Source: Alphaproteobacteria bacterium UBA4588
GTDB taxonomy: Bacteria > Pseudomonadota > Alphaproteobacteria > Rhodobacterales > Rhodobacteraceae
Reading direction: 5' to 3'
DNA length: 52,335 bases
Assembly: GCA_905182195.1 (NCBI GenBank)
Contig: CAJJAW010000001.1
Location: 256,254 to 308,588, forward strand
This document shows, piece after piece, positions 9,201-16,900 of this stretch. Under the pieces are notes generated by a model. The model saw nothing but the letters and a program-made list of their open reading frames with translations. It was not told the DNA's origin and did no database searches. Numbering within the stretch: position 1 is the first letter of the stretch; every line of letters starts with the position of its first letter. Both the position numbers and the translations under genes were made by a program.

Positions 9201-10028
9201 TTAAGCTTTTGCTTCAGCTTCTACGGCCTGCGCTTCTTCTGCAACAGCTTCAACAACAGCTTCTACGGCGGGTACTTCTTCTGCAACAGCCTCTTCTGCT
9301 GGGGCATCATCCATCGCACCCAAGTCAACGCCAGCGGCGCCCAATTGAGTGGACATGCCTTCCAGAGCCGCTCGAGCAGCTAGGTCGCAATATAAAGCAA
9401 TAGCTCGCGCTGCGTCATCATTTCCTGGGATCACATAATCAATACCATCCGGTGGACAGTTGGTATCAACGATTGCAACAACTGGAATACCCAGCTTTTT
9501 AGCTTCTGCAATTGCCAAATCTTCTTTGTTAACATCAATGACAAACAAAAGGTCAGGCACACCGCCCATCTCACGTATGCCGCCCAACGAGGCTTGCAAT
9601 TTTGTTTGGTCACGCTCCATGCCTAAACGTTCTTTTTTAGTTAGACCCTCAAAGCCCATCTCCATTTTCTCATCGATTTCCTTTAAACGGCTAATCGATT
9701 TAGAAACTGTCTGCCAATTTGTAAGCGTCCCACCTAGCCAACGGTGGTTCATGTAGTACTGCGCACATTTTTCTGCGGCTTCTGCTACTGGGTTTTGTGC
9801 CTGGCGCTTAGTACCAACGAACAAGATGCGACCGCCTTTAGCCACCGTGTCCTGGATTGCTTTCAAAGCGGCGTCAAGCATCGGAACTGTCTGTGTTAGA
9901 TCCATTATATGGATGCCATTACGCTCGCCATATATGAATTGACCCATCCGAGGGTTCCATCGTTGTGTTTGGTGTCCAAAGTGAACGCCAGCTTCCAAAA
10001 GCTGACGCATTGTGAAATCTGCGGCCAT
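9201..10028 (-). CDS. rpsB: 30S ribosomal protein S2
   Basis: A 275-residue S2 protein of the small ribosomal subunit. The start ([20 protein letters not shown]) and the GGTLTNWQT segment are diagnostic. The coiled-coil region around residues 100-155 and the [20 protein letters not shown] strand follow. The last 45 or so residues form a low-complexity Ala/Glu/Val tail, longer than in Escherichia coli and common in alphaproteobacterial S2. On the DNA this tail appears as imprecise GCTTC/CTTCTGC repeats between about 9205 and 9300. The gene is first in the rpsB-tsf unit and lies behind a structured leader. Confidence 0.96.
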   Translation of the reverse strand: MAADFTMRQLLEAGVHFGHQTQRWNPRMGQFIYGERNGIHIMDLTQTVPMLDAALKAIQDTVAKGGRILFVGTKRQAQNPVAEAAEKCAQYYMNHRWLGGTLTNWQTVSKSISRLKEIDEKMEMGFEGLTKKERLGMERDQTKLQASLGGIREMGGVPDLLFVIDVNKEDLAIAEAKKLGIPVVAIVDTNCPPDGIDYVIPGNDDAARAIALYCDLAARAALEGMSTQLGAAGVDLGAMDDAPAEEAVAEEVPAVEAVVEAVAEEAQAVEAEAKA

Positions 10029-10054
10029 GCCATTTCCTTTCCGGTTTAAGCCTC

Positions 10055-10127
10055 GGTGGGGATGTCAGAGATTGCTCTCAACCGGCGGACACAAGAGGAT
10101 TTCTCCCTCAAAGGCCCAAACCCCACC
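10055..10127 (-). promoter_or_regulatory. Structured 5' leader of rpsB, probable autoregulatory RNA
   Basis: In the minus-strand transcript a perfect 7-base pairing closes the element: plus-strand GGTGGGG at 10055-10061 and CCCCACC at 10121-10127. Two small internal stems are possible (GAGA-ttgc-TCTC near 10068-10079 and GAGG with CCTC near 10096-10109). It ends 26 bases before the rpsB start. Leaders of rpsB in other phyla bind S2 and repress translation, and I infer the same role here. The rest of the gap, 10128-10299, presumably holds the rpsB promoter; I cannot pinpoint it. Confidence 0.55.
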
Positions 10128-10299
10128 TGCGAAGTGAGATTTCTTTAGTCTTCCCCCTGCCCGATGGCAAGGCAAAAGCTAGGTAAAATTCAGAAAAATA
10201 AATGATTTTGGTCATAACAGCATAATTGCTGCGAACTGTCAGGAGGAAACTTGGCTTCAGCCAGATTCGCTAACGCTATCCACCGCCTGCTGAAATTTG

Positions 10300-10327
10300 A
10301 AAAGGGCACACCGTTATAGATGCGCCC
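10300..10327 (-). terminator. Intrinsic terminator of the cold-shock gene
   Basis: On the minus strand GGGCGCA (plus-strand 10321-10327) pairs with TGTGCCC (10304-10310), including one G-U pair, and is followed by TTTT (10300-10303). It lies 48 bases after the stop of the cold-shock gene and separates it from the rpsB leader. Confidence 0.72.
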
Positions 10328-10374
10328 TACGAATTATTTAGAATAGATATCATTTCCAAAAATGGAAAAAAACC

Positions 10375-10581
10375 TTACACCAATACGATGTTTGACGCGC
10401 TTTCGCGGCCATCGCGGCCAGGTTCAATATCGAAAGTTACTTTCTGGTCGTCATTAAGACCAGTAAGACCTGCTTGCTCAACGGCAGAGATGTGTACAAA
10501 TACATCTTTGCTGCCGCCATCGGGAGCTATAAAGCCGAAGCCTTTTGAAGTGTTAAACCATTTGACGGTGCCAGTAGCCAT
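10375..10581 (-). CDS. Cold-shock protein, CspA family
   Basis: A 68-residue single-domain cold-shock protein, an RNA chaperone that binds single-stranded nucleic acid. Both RNP motifs are present: KGFGFIAPD near residues 13-21 and VFVHISAVE near residues 27-35. The N-terminal TGTVKWFN strand is also typical. The length is standard. A GGAG ribosome-binding site sits 7 bases before the ATG. A long AT-rich upstream region follows to the psuK side, but I cannot show a cold-responsive 5' leader. Which csp paralogue this is cannot be told from sequence alone. Confidence 0.94.
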   Translation of the reverse strand: MATGTVKWFNTSKGFGFIAPDGGSKDVFVHISAVEQAGLTGLNDDQKVTFDIEPGRDGRESASNIVLV

Positions 10582-10822
10582 CGCCGTTCTCCTTGTTTAG
10601 TCTGCCCACGGAATGCGGCAGTTTGGCTAAGTCAGTGTTAGATCGAAAGACTGAGCCATAAGGAGCAGTGATGCCGATAGATGTAACGTCGCAAATTTTG
10701 ATAGAACATTTAGAAGCTAATTGCAATACTTTCCATTAATAGCGGTATGTTATAACCTATATTCTCAAAATTTGATGAGAGTTGCATGCTAAAATAAATA
10801 TTTTATAAAACGTACTACCTAT

Positions 10823-10845
10823 TTTTTCAAACAAATTTTGAAAAA
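10823..10845. promoter_or_regulatory. 9-base perfect inverted repeat, possible operator before psuK
   Basis: TTTTTCAAA at 10823-10831 and TTTGAAAAA at 10837-10845 form a perfect dyad around CAAAT, 67 bases before the psuK start. It has the size and symmetry of a dimeric repressor site. No regulator gene is adjacent. The surrounding gap, 10582-10911, is very AT-rich and must also contain the cold-shock and psuK promoters. I see no RNA gene or ORF of conviction there. Confidence 0.4.
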
Positions 10846-10911
10846 TGAATAAATACTTTAGCCTAGACTTAATCCACTTGTTTCTCCTAGGCGGCCTTGT
10901 CACAAGCAGAC

Positions 10912-11805
10912 ATGCAAAAGCCACCAGAAATATTATGTATAGGCTCGGTGCTTTGGGACGTCATAGGACGTTCCACCCAAGCTATGCAAGCTGGCTCCGA
11001 TGTTCCTGGGCGTGTCACACGTTTGCCGGGTGGCGTAGCCATGAATATTGCGATGACTTTACGACGTTTTGATTTACGCCCCGCTTTGTTATCTGTGGTA
11101 GGTCAGGATTCAGAAGGGATTGAGTTGATTAGAAAAGCTGAAGCGCTTGATCTAAATATGAATTTTTTGTATAGATCAGAGGACCTGCCAACAGATCAAT
11201 ATTTAGCAATAGAAGGCAGTAACGGCATGATTGCCGCGGTTGCGGACGCCCACTCGCTTGAAGCTGTTGGAGATAAGATACTAGCACCGCTTGAAAATGG
11301 GCTGCTTGGGACGGCAGAAAGGCCGTTTGAGGGATTGATTGCGTTAGATGGGAACTTAACTCTGGCATTGTTGGCACAAATAGCTGCCTCACCGCTGTTC
11401 ACTAAATGTGATTTACGTATTGCACCGGCATCACCAGGCAAAGCCGAACGTCTTTTGCCTCTATTAGGGCACAAAGGTGCTACTCTTTATGTTAATGTAG
11501 AAGAGGCAGAACTGTTGTGCCAACAAAGCTTCTCGGATGCGCAGGTGGCCGCACAGACTTTAGTGGCACGCGGTTCAAACCGTGTCTTGGTGACACATGG
11601 TCCTAAAGTTGCTGCGTTAGCGGATTCGCAGGTTTGTGTTTTGGCCGCGCCCCCTGCCGTACTACCCTCCCGTGTGACAGGCGCAGGTGACACTTTTATG
11701 GCTGCACATATTGCTGCTGAATTGCGAGGTTTGCGTGGAGTCAAAGCTCTGCAATCTGCCTCAAACTCCGCTGCCGCATATGTTGCCGGCAAGTCAGAAG
11801 GATGA
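10912..11805 (+). CDS. psuK: Pseudouridine kinase, PfkB family
   Basis: A PfkB-family sugar kinase of about 297 residues, expected to phosphorylate pseudouridine to pseudouridine 5'-phosphate. The N-terminal segment (ILCIGSVLWDVIGRS), the glycine-rich GGVAMNIAMTLRRF motif and the C-terminal RVTGAGDTFMAAH motif with the catalytic Asp are all PfkB landmarks. The pseudouridine assignment comes from the directly following psuG gene, three bases away, the usual partner. I prefer ATG at 10912; a TTG at 10897 would add five residues, and neither has a strong ribosome-binding site. A general ribokinase function is the alternative if context is ignored. Confidence 0.85.
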   Translation: MQKPPEILCIGSVLWDVIGRSTQAMQAGSDVPGRVTRLPGGVAMNIAMTLRRFDLRPALLSVVGQDSEGIELIRKAEALDLNMNFLYRSEDLPTDQYLAIEGSNGMIAAVADAHSLEAVGDKILAPLENGLLGTAERPFEGLIALDGNLTLALLAQIAASPLFTKCDLRIAPASPGKAERLLPLLGHKGATLYVNVEEAELLCQQSFSDAQVAAQTLVARGSNRVLVTHGPKVAALADSQVCVLAAPPAVLPSRVTGAGDTFMAAHIAAELRGLRGVKALQSASNSAAAYVAGKSEG

Positions 11806-11808
11806 GCA

Positions 11809-12732
11809 ATGCAATTTACTTTTAGTGCAGAAGTAGCAGGAATTCGCAGCGACAATAATTTCAATAAACCAGTAGTCGCATTAGAAAGCACAATTATCAC
11901 ACACGGCATGCCATATCCGCAAAACCTTGAAGTGGCGCGAGCGGTCGAGGACGTAGTCCGCCAGGCCGGCGCAGTCCCCGCTACAATCGCTATATTAAAC
12001 GGGGCATTGCATGTGGGTTTGGACCCCACTCGTCTGACTGATTTGGCACAGTCAGCCAACGTGGCCAAAGTATCTCGGGCCGATATGGCTTTTGTCATGG
12101 CTCAAGGGCGCACTGGTGCCACCACGGTTGCGGCTACCATGATTGTTGCGAATTTAGTGGGAATAGAAGTTTTTGCTACTGGTGGCATTGGAGGAGTCCA
12201 CCGGGGTGCCGAAATGAACTTTGACATCTCCGCCGACCTGCGTGAACTGTCACTTACTCCAGTTATAGTCGTGGCTGCCGGACCAAAGGCCATTTTGGAT
12301 ATACCAAAAACAATGGAAGTGTTAGAGACATATGGTGTGCCAGTAATTGCCTATGGACAGGATGTTATGCCTGCGTTTTGGTCTTCAACAAGTGATGTCC
12401 CTGCCCCGTTGCGCAGCGACAGCGCAGCTGAAATAGCTGCTGGCTTAAGGGCTCGCCAAGCTTTGGGTGTTTCTGGTGGGCAACTGATTGCAAATCCAGT
12501 GCCACAGATAGCAGAAATACCCGCCTCAGAAATCAGCCCACTTATAAAACAAGCTATCTATGAAGCCGATCAAGGTGGAATTTCAGCTAAAGACGTAACA
12601 CCCTTTCTATTAAACCGAATTTTTGAGCTGACCGATGGGAAATCTTTGACCACAAATATAGCTCTGATTAAAAATAACGCGAAACTGGCTGCTCAGATTG
12701 CAATATCTTGCCATAATTTACCTAAAACTTAG
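11809..12732 (+). CDS. psuG: Pseudouridine-5'-phosphate glycosidase
   Basis: A 307-residue enzyme that splits pseudouridine 5'-phosphate into uracil and ribose 5-phosphate, the second step of pseudouridine breakdown. Family features are the ALESTIITHGMPYPQN segment near residues 25-40, the ATIAILNGALHVGL strand, a GATTVAATM motif and the FATGGIGGVHRGAE glycine-rich loop. The length is normal. It follows psuK by 3 bases, so the two form one unit that recycles modified nucleosides from RNA turnover or from outside the cell. Confidence 0.93.
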   Translation: MQFTFSAEVAGIRSDNNFNKPVVALESTIITHGMPYPQNLEVARAVEDVVRQAGAVPATIAILNGALHVGLDPTRLTDLAQSANVAKVSRADMAFVMAQGRTGATTVAATMIVANLVGIEVFATGGIGGVHRGAEMNFDISADLRELSLTPVIVVAAGPKAILDIPKTMEVLETYGVPVIAYGQDVMPAFWSSTSDVPAPLRSDSAAEIAAGLRARQALGVSGGQLIANPVPQIAEIPASEISPLIKQAIYEADQGGISAKDVTPFLLNRIFELTDGKSLTTNIALIKNNAKLAAQIAISCHNLPKT

Positions 12733-12807
12733 AGAACGTCTGTTAATTGTTGTAACACTTCCACGCGCTGGCTACATCTTACAAGACAATTAGCTTTAGG
12801 GAATAAG

Positions 12808-13500
12808 ATGAACATACCACCAGACTACACTAGACGCCGACAGGGATGGGTTGGCACCATGCGGTCCAATTTTTTCACTGGGCTTGTTATCATCGCACCT
12901 ATAGCTCTGACTGCCTGGTTGATATGGTCTGTGGTGGGTTGGATCGACGCGCGCGTGTGGGCTATCGTACCGGATGGTTATCAACCTGATCGTTATATTC
13001 AAACCTTGTTTAACATTCAGTTGAGCGAGCAATACGACATTCGCGGTTTTGGACTTATCGTATTTTTGGTATTTACCTTTTTTGTAGGGTGGCTTGGTAA
13101 GGGGTTCGTAGGCAGATCTCTGCTGCGTTGGGCCGAGGGATTGGTTCACCGCATGCCAGTTGTTCGCACTATTTACAGTGGCGTCAAGCAAATTGCTGAG
13201 ACCGTGTTTAACCAAAAAAATAATAGCTTTGATAAAGCCTGCCTAATTCAATACCCACGCAAGGGCATTTGGGTGATTGGCTTTGTGTCCACACCTGTAA
13301 GGGGGGAATTAATAAGTCACGCTCCTGAGGGAGATACGTTAGTATCTATTTTTGTGCCCACCACTCCAAACCCAACATCAGGTTTTTTGTTATTTGTTCC
13401 GACCCGCGACATCACCGAGCTGGATATGTCTGTTGAGGATGCTGCCAAATTAGTAATCTCGGCAGGTCTTGTTTATCCTAATGACATAGTGACTAAATAA
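12808..13500 (+). CDS. DUF502 family membrane protein
   Basis: A 230-residue DUF502 protein of unknown function. Two hydrophobic helices are visible, about residues 17-47 (FFTGLVIIAPIALTAWLIW) and 72-95 (FGLIVFLVFTFFVGWLG). They are followed by the conserved HRMPVVRTIYSGVKQIAET segment, which is the family signature. The C-terminal soluble domain contains the FVPTTPNPTSGFLLFVP motif. The gene starts 75 bases after psuG and is followed within 6 bases by the exporter gene, so these two may be co-expressed. I do not assign a function. Confidence 0.9.
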   Translation: MNIPPDYTRRRQGWVGTMRSNFFTGLVIIAPIALTAWLIWSVVGWIDARVWAIVPDGYQPDRYIQTLFNIQLSEQYDIRGFGLIVFLVFTFFVGWLGKGFVGRSLLRWAEGLVHRMPVVRTIYSGVKQIAETVFNQKNNSFDKACLIQYPRKGIWVIGFVSTPVRGELISHAPEGDTLVSIFVPTTPNPTSGFLLFVPTRDITELDMSVEDAAKLVISAGLVYPNDIVTK

Positions 13501-13505
13501 AGTTG

Positions 13506-14108
13506 ATGCAGCCGTTCTTCACTGGTTTTATCTCTCTACTATCGTTGATCCTTGCCCTCGGAGCACAGAATGTCTTTGTGCTGCGTCAGGGGTTATTGCG
13601 CAACCATGTATTTGTTATCTGCCTATTTGCTTCAGTCTCCGATACCTTACTAATATGGACTGGCGTAATCAGTTTTGGTATGGTCTCTGACATTGCGCCT
13701 TGGATTGGGCAGTTTATGATGTGGGCTGGTGTATTGTTTCTGGGTGGTTATGGGACGTTAAGGTTTCGAGCAGCCTACCATGGCGAATATGAGTTGGAAC
13801 TTGGGCAAGGCACGCAAAGCTTAAGCAAAACAATGCTCACCTTGGCTGCTTTCACATTCCTCAATCCCCATGTGTATCTCGACACTTTAGGGCTAATAGG
13901 CGCAGTTTCGGCGCAGTTCATGTCCATGCCAGACAAATACTTATTCGCCGCAGGCGCTAGCCTCGGATCAGTGTTGTTTTTCTTTAGTCTTGGTTACGGC
14001 GCGCGGTCTCTGGCACCGATTATGGTATCCCCCTCAGCCTGGCGGATTTTAGATATTTGTGTGGGGGTCACGATGTGGGTGATCGCAGCCCTTCTCATAA
14101 TCTCATAA
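13506..14108 (+). CDS. LysE/ArgO-type amino acid exporter
   Basis: A 200-residue inner-membrane exporter of the LysE superfamily, predicted to expel basic amino acids. It starts with the diagnostic ILALGAQNVFVLRQGLLRN segment, followed by about five more hydrophobic helices and the FTFLNPHVYLDTLGLIG motif typical of the ArgO/LysE branch. The ATG at 13506 is preferred over TTG one codon earlier. It lies six bases after the DUF502 gene. No LysG-type regulator is next to it, so the inducing signal is unknown. The substrate (arginine or lysine) is inferred from the branch. Confidence 0.88.
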   Translation: MQPFFTGFISLLSLILALGAQNVFVLRQGLLRNHVFVICLFASVSDTLLIWTGVISFGMVSDIAPWIGQFMMWAGVLFLGGYGTLRFRAAYHGEYELELGQGTQSLSKTMLTLAAFTFLNPHVYLDTLGLIGAVSAQFMSMPDKYLFAAGASLGSVLFFFSLGYGARSLAPIMVSPSAWRILDICVGVTMWVIAALLIIS

Positions 14109-14114
14109 TTAAAC

Positions 14115-14143
14115 AAAAAAAACGCCAGCACGAAGCTGGCGTT
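14115..14143 (-). terminator. Strong intrinsic terminator facing the minus strand
   Basis: AACGCCAGC at 14121-14129 and GCTGGCGTT at 14135-14143 form a perfect 9-base stem with a 5-base loop. The A-run at 14115-14122 becomes a U-run in minus-strand RNA, making a textbook terminator in that direction. In the plus direction no T-run follows. All neighbouring protein genes for more than 2.7 kb downstream are on the plus strand. Confidence 0.75.
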
Positions 14144-14190
14144 AAGTTATTGAGGCAGGTTTCATACAGGCAAGAAACCTATCGAGCAGT
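14115..14190 (-). ncRNA. Candidate small RNA on the minus strand
   Basis: A possible minus-strand promoter has a -10 of TATACA (plus 14197-14202) and a -35 of TTGGAG (plus 14220-14225), with exactly 17 bases between. Transcription from about 14190 would give a roughly 75-base RNA. It would contain a 7-base hairpin (AGGTTTC at 14157-14163 with GAAACCT at 14174-14180) and end at the terminator 14115-14143. The hexamers match consensus only partly. Hfq is encoded in the window, so a trans-acting sRNA is conceivable. This is inference from structure. Confidence 0.35.
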
Positions 14191-14299
14191 AAAGTCTGTA
14201 TAAGCAATCTATCGCGCCGCTCCAAGCTAAAAGTTTGAAAAACTTAAATTCACCCTGTAGCCTCTCAAATATAAGCGCAAAATCGAAGGACATAATTAC

Positions 14300-16120
14300 A
14301 TGGCACATCACCTGGGTTTTATCCATTCATTTATTATAGCGACCTTCATTTGCATTTTGACACCAGTAGGAATAGCACAAGCTGGACCAAAACATGGCAT
14401 AGCTATGTACGGAGAGCCTGCTCTGCCACATGATTTTGTGTCTCTACCCTATGCAAACCCCAATGCACCAAAGGGTGGGACAGTGGTTTCAGCTGAGGGT
14501 GGAACCTTCACATCACTCAACCCGCATGTCCGTAAAGGCAGTGTACCCTGGCAGCTCAGATTTCTTGCTTACGAAAGCCTGATGGGCCGATCTTATGATG
14601 AACCATTTAGCCTTTATGGCTTATTAGCCGAATCAATTGAAACCGACGAGACACGGAGATGGGTTGAATTCTCAATACATCCCGACGCCCGATTCTCTGA
14701 TGGTAGTCCAGTCACCGTTGAAGATGTAATTTGGTCATATGAGACTTTGGGTACAGTTGGACATCCACGTTATCACGGTCTTTGGAAAAAGATTGAAACT
14801 GTAAGCCAAACAGGGCCACGTAAAGTAAAATTCACATTCACAGCTGATGATAGGGAGTTGGTGCTATTGGTTGGATTGCGGCCTATTTTGAAAAAAGCCC
14901 AATGGGACGATAAAGATTTCCAAAACTCCGGTTTGTCAGACATCCCAATAGCCAGTGCACCCTATGTAATTTCAGAATTTGATCCTGGTAATTTTGTACG
15001 CCTGACCCGAAACCCGGAGTATTGGGGCACAGGTATCAGTTTCCGTCGTGGAACCAATAATTTTGACGAAATACGGTTAGATTTTTATGCAGATGGATCA
15101 GTGCAGTTTGAGGCATTTAAAGCTGGAGAATCCTCGTCCTTTCGTGAACTTAATGCTGAGCGTTGGGAAAACTCATATGATTTTGACGCGGTCAGAGATG
15201 GTGACGTAATAAAATCGATTATTCCACATCAACGCCCGAGTGGTATTACTGGTTTCGTTATGAATACCCGACTGCCAAAATTCAAAGACTGGCGGGTGCG
15301 CGAAGCTCTAATTACCGCGTTTAATTTTGAGTTCATTAACCAAACCAATACCGGTGGCCGCCAAAATAGGATAACGTCTTATTATTCTAATTCTGTCTTA
15401 TCCATGCATCCAGGGCCGGCCAAAGGTCGTGAACTTGAGTTTCTAGCGCCGCATATCGCGGATCTTTTGCCGGGAACGTTGGAGGGATACACGCTGCCAA
15501 AATCAGATGGCACAGCCCGTAACCGCAAGAACATCCGCCGCGCCGATGATCTGCTGAATGAAGCGGGCTGGACTGTGCAAGACGGTCAGCGACGCAACGC
15601 GCAGGGCAACCCCTTCGAGATAACTACAATTTTGAAGCAGGGTGACACCGAGAGCCAGTCAATGATGGATATCTATCAGAAGTCGCTGGAGCGTTTGGGC
15701 ATACAACTTAATTCTGAAGTTTTAGATTCTGCCCAGTATAAAGAACGTACGCAGATCTATGATTTTGATATGGCTTATTACCGACGCGGGCTATCGTTAA
15801 GTCCAGGAAATGAGCAGATGCTTTACTGGGGTGCAGATGGAATTAAAAAACCAGGCACACGAAATTGGATGGGAATGAACTCCCCCGCCGCTGAAGACAT
15901 GATAAACCGGCTTGTCAGCTCTAAAAGTCATGATGACTTTCTGGCCGCCGCCCGAGCCTTGGACCGGATTTTAATTGCTGGACGTTATGTAATCCCAATC
16001 CACACCAGCGCCATCAGCCGTTTGGCTCACGTGAAAGAGATTAAATATCCGGGAACGCTGCCAATGTATGGCGATTGGATTGGGTTTTTGCCAGATGTGT
16101 GGTGGTATGAAACACAATAA
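14300..16120 (+). CDS. Extracellular solute-binding protein family 5 (YejA-like oligopeptide type)
   Basis: A 606-residue periplasmic binding protein of ABC family SBP_bac_5, for peptides or related solutes. A signal peptide spans about residues 1-28, ending AQA before GPKHG. The HGIAMYGEPALPHDF opening and the GTFTSLNPHVRKG segment resemble YejA rather than DppA/OppA. The long C-terminal lobe includes FDMAYYRRGLSLSPGNEQ and the WWYETQ end, also YejA-like. Usually yejBEF permease and ATPase genes follow. Here none does: the next gene is a channel, so this component is separated from its transporter or feeds one encoded elsewhere. Confidence 0.87.
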   Translation: MAHHLGFIHSFIIATFICILTPVGIAQAGPKHGIAMYGEPALPHDFVSLPYANPNAPKGGTVVSAEGGTFTSLNPHVRKGSVPWQLRFLAYESLMGRSYDEPFSLYGLLAESIETDETRRWVEFSIHPDARFSDGSPVTVEDVIWSYETLGTVGHPRYHGLWKKIETVSQTGPRKVKFTFTADDRELVLLVGLRPILKKAQWDDKDFQNSGLSDIPIASAPYVISEFDPGNFVRLTRNPEYWGTGISFRRGTNNFDEIRLDFYADGSVQFEAFKAGESSSFRELNAERWENSYDFDAVRDGDVIKSIIPHQRPSGITGFVMNTRLPKFKDWRVREALITAFNFEFINQTNTGGRQNRITSYYSNSVLSMHPGPAKGRELEFLAPHIADLLPGTLEGYTLPKSDGTARNRKNIRRADDLLNEAGWTVQDGQRRNAQGNPFEITTILKQGDTESQSMMDIYQKSLERLGIQLNSEVLDSAQYKERTQIYDFDMAYYRRGLSLSPGNEQMLYWGADGIKKPGTRNWMGMNSPAAEDMINRLVSSKSHDDFLAAARALDRILIAGRYVIPIHTSAISRLAHVKEIKYPGTLPMYGDWIGFLPDVWWYETQ

Positions 16121-16134
16121 TAATTTAGCCATGG

Positions 16135-16152
16135 CTGTCACGGAATTGTTAC
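16135..16152 (+). promoter_or_regulatory. Pho box upstream of the aquaporin gene
   Basis: CTGTCAC at 16135-16141 and TTGTTAC at 16146-16152 are separated by GGAA. This gives the same 11-base period as the pstS Pho box at 2019 and an equally good or better match to CTGTCAT repeats. It lies about 80 bases before the aquaporin start at 16232, like the pstS arrangement, and just downstream of the preceding gene's stop. A weaker third half-site may follow near 16157-16165. Confidence 0.72.
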
Positions 16153-16231
16153 ATAAAAGTTTTACATAAAACCAAATTTATTGATCCTAACTGGTGAGGT
16201 TTTAGCCCCTGTATATGGAATTGGAGCACTA

Positions 16232-16900
16232 ATGGGACGTATGATTTTTGCAGAGTTTCTTGGAACAGCCTTATTGCTCATAAGCGTTGTTGGCAGTGGA
16301 ATCATGGGCGAAACACTTGCAAATGGAAATGTAGCTATTGCCTTGCTTGCCAATGCGATTGCCACTGGCTGCATGCTTTATTGCATTATCACTTTATTTG
16401 GAGCTGTTTCTGGCGCACATTTTAATCCGGTTGTTACGTTAGCTTTTTTGTTGCGAGGTGAGCTACCGGCAATCACAGCGCTTTCTTTTGTGCTGTCGCA
16501 GGTTGCGGGCGGTGTCTGTGGTGTTTGGATTGCGCATTTAATGTTCGATCAATCGATATTACAGCTGTCACAAACTTCGCGCACTGGTCTCAATATTTGG
16601 AGTTCAGAAGTTTTTGCTACATTTGGTCTGTTGCTAGTGGTGTTTGGTGGGATGGCGCAAAACCCAAAAGCAATCCCCGCAATGGTGGGACTTTATATAA
16701 CCGGGGCTTACTGGTTCACCTCTTCTACTAGTTTTGCAAACCCTGCCGTTAGTATAGCACGCAGCCTAAGTGACACATTTTCCGGTATTTCTCCAACGCA
16801 TGTACCCATGTTTATTCTATGTCAGGCGATTGGTTTGGCTATCAGTCTGGTGGTAATTAAATTTGTGTTTACAGCCAAAACCAAAAACCTAGCCAAGTGA
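16232..16900 (+). CDS. Aquaporin/glycerol-facilitator family channel with an NPV first box
   Basis: A 222-residue major intrinsic protein with six hydrophobic helices and two pore half-helices. The first pore box is NPV (residues 65-67, within SGAHFNPVVTL) instead of NPA. The second is a normal NPA (170-172), followed by the selectivity Arg177 in NPAVSIAR. The STSFANPA...SDTFSGI region resembles, from memory, channels found in arsenic-resistance operons (AqpS group). I chose ATG at 16232, with GGAG 5 bases upstream; an upstream TTG at 16181 would add 17 atypical residues. A Pho box precedes it, predicting expression under phosphate limitation. Its last 12 bases overlap the convergent regulator gene. 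The solute is unproven; glycerol, urea or arsenite are candidates. Confidence 0.88.
   Translation: MGRMIFAEFLGTALLLISVVGSGIMGETLANGNVAIALLANAIATGCMLYCIITLFGAVSGAHFNPVVTLAFLLRGELPAITALSFVLSQVAGGVCGVWIAHLMFDQSILQLSQTSRTGLNIWSSEVFATFGLLLVVFGGMAQNPKAIPAMVGLYITGAYWFTSSTSFANPAVSIARSLSDTFSGISPTHVPMFILCQAIGLAISLVVIKFVFTAKTKNLAK

Noticed and set aside
9201-9330. GCTTC/CTTCTGC-rich repeats as a possible mobile or CRISPR-like repeat
   Set aside because: They encode the Ala/Glu/Val-rich C-terminal tail of ribosomal protein S2 and are irregular.
10845-11072. ORF with a hydrophobic start just upstream of psuK
   Set aside because: Most of it overlaps psuK in another frame and it has no homology that I recognise.
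11487-12098. 203-codon minus-strand ORF across psuK-psuG
   Set aside because: It covers two confidently identified genes on the other strand and shows only low-complexity Ala/Thr/Ser composition.
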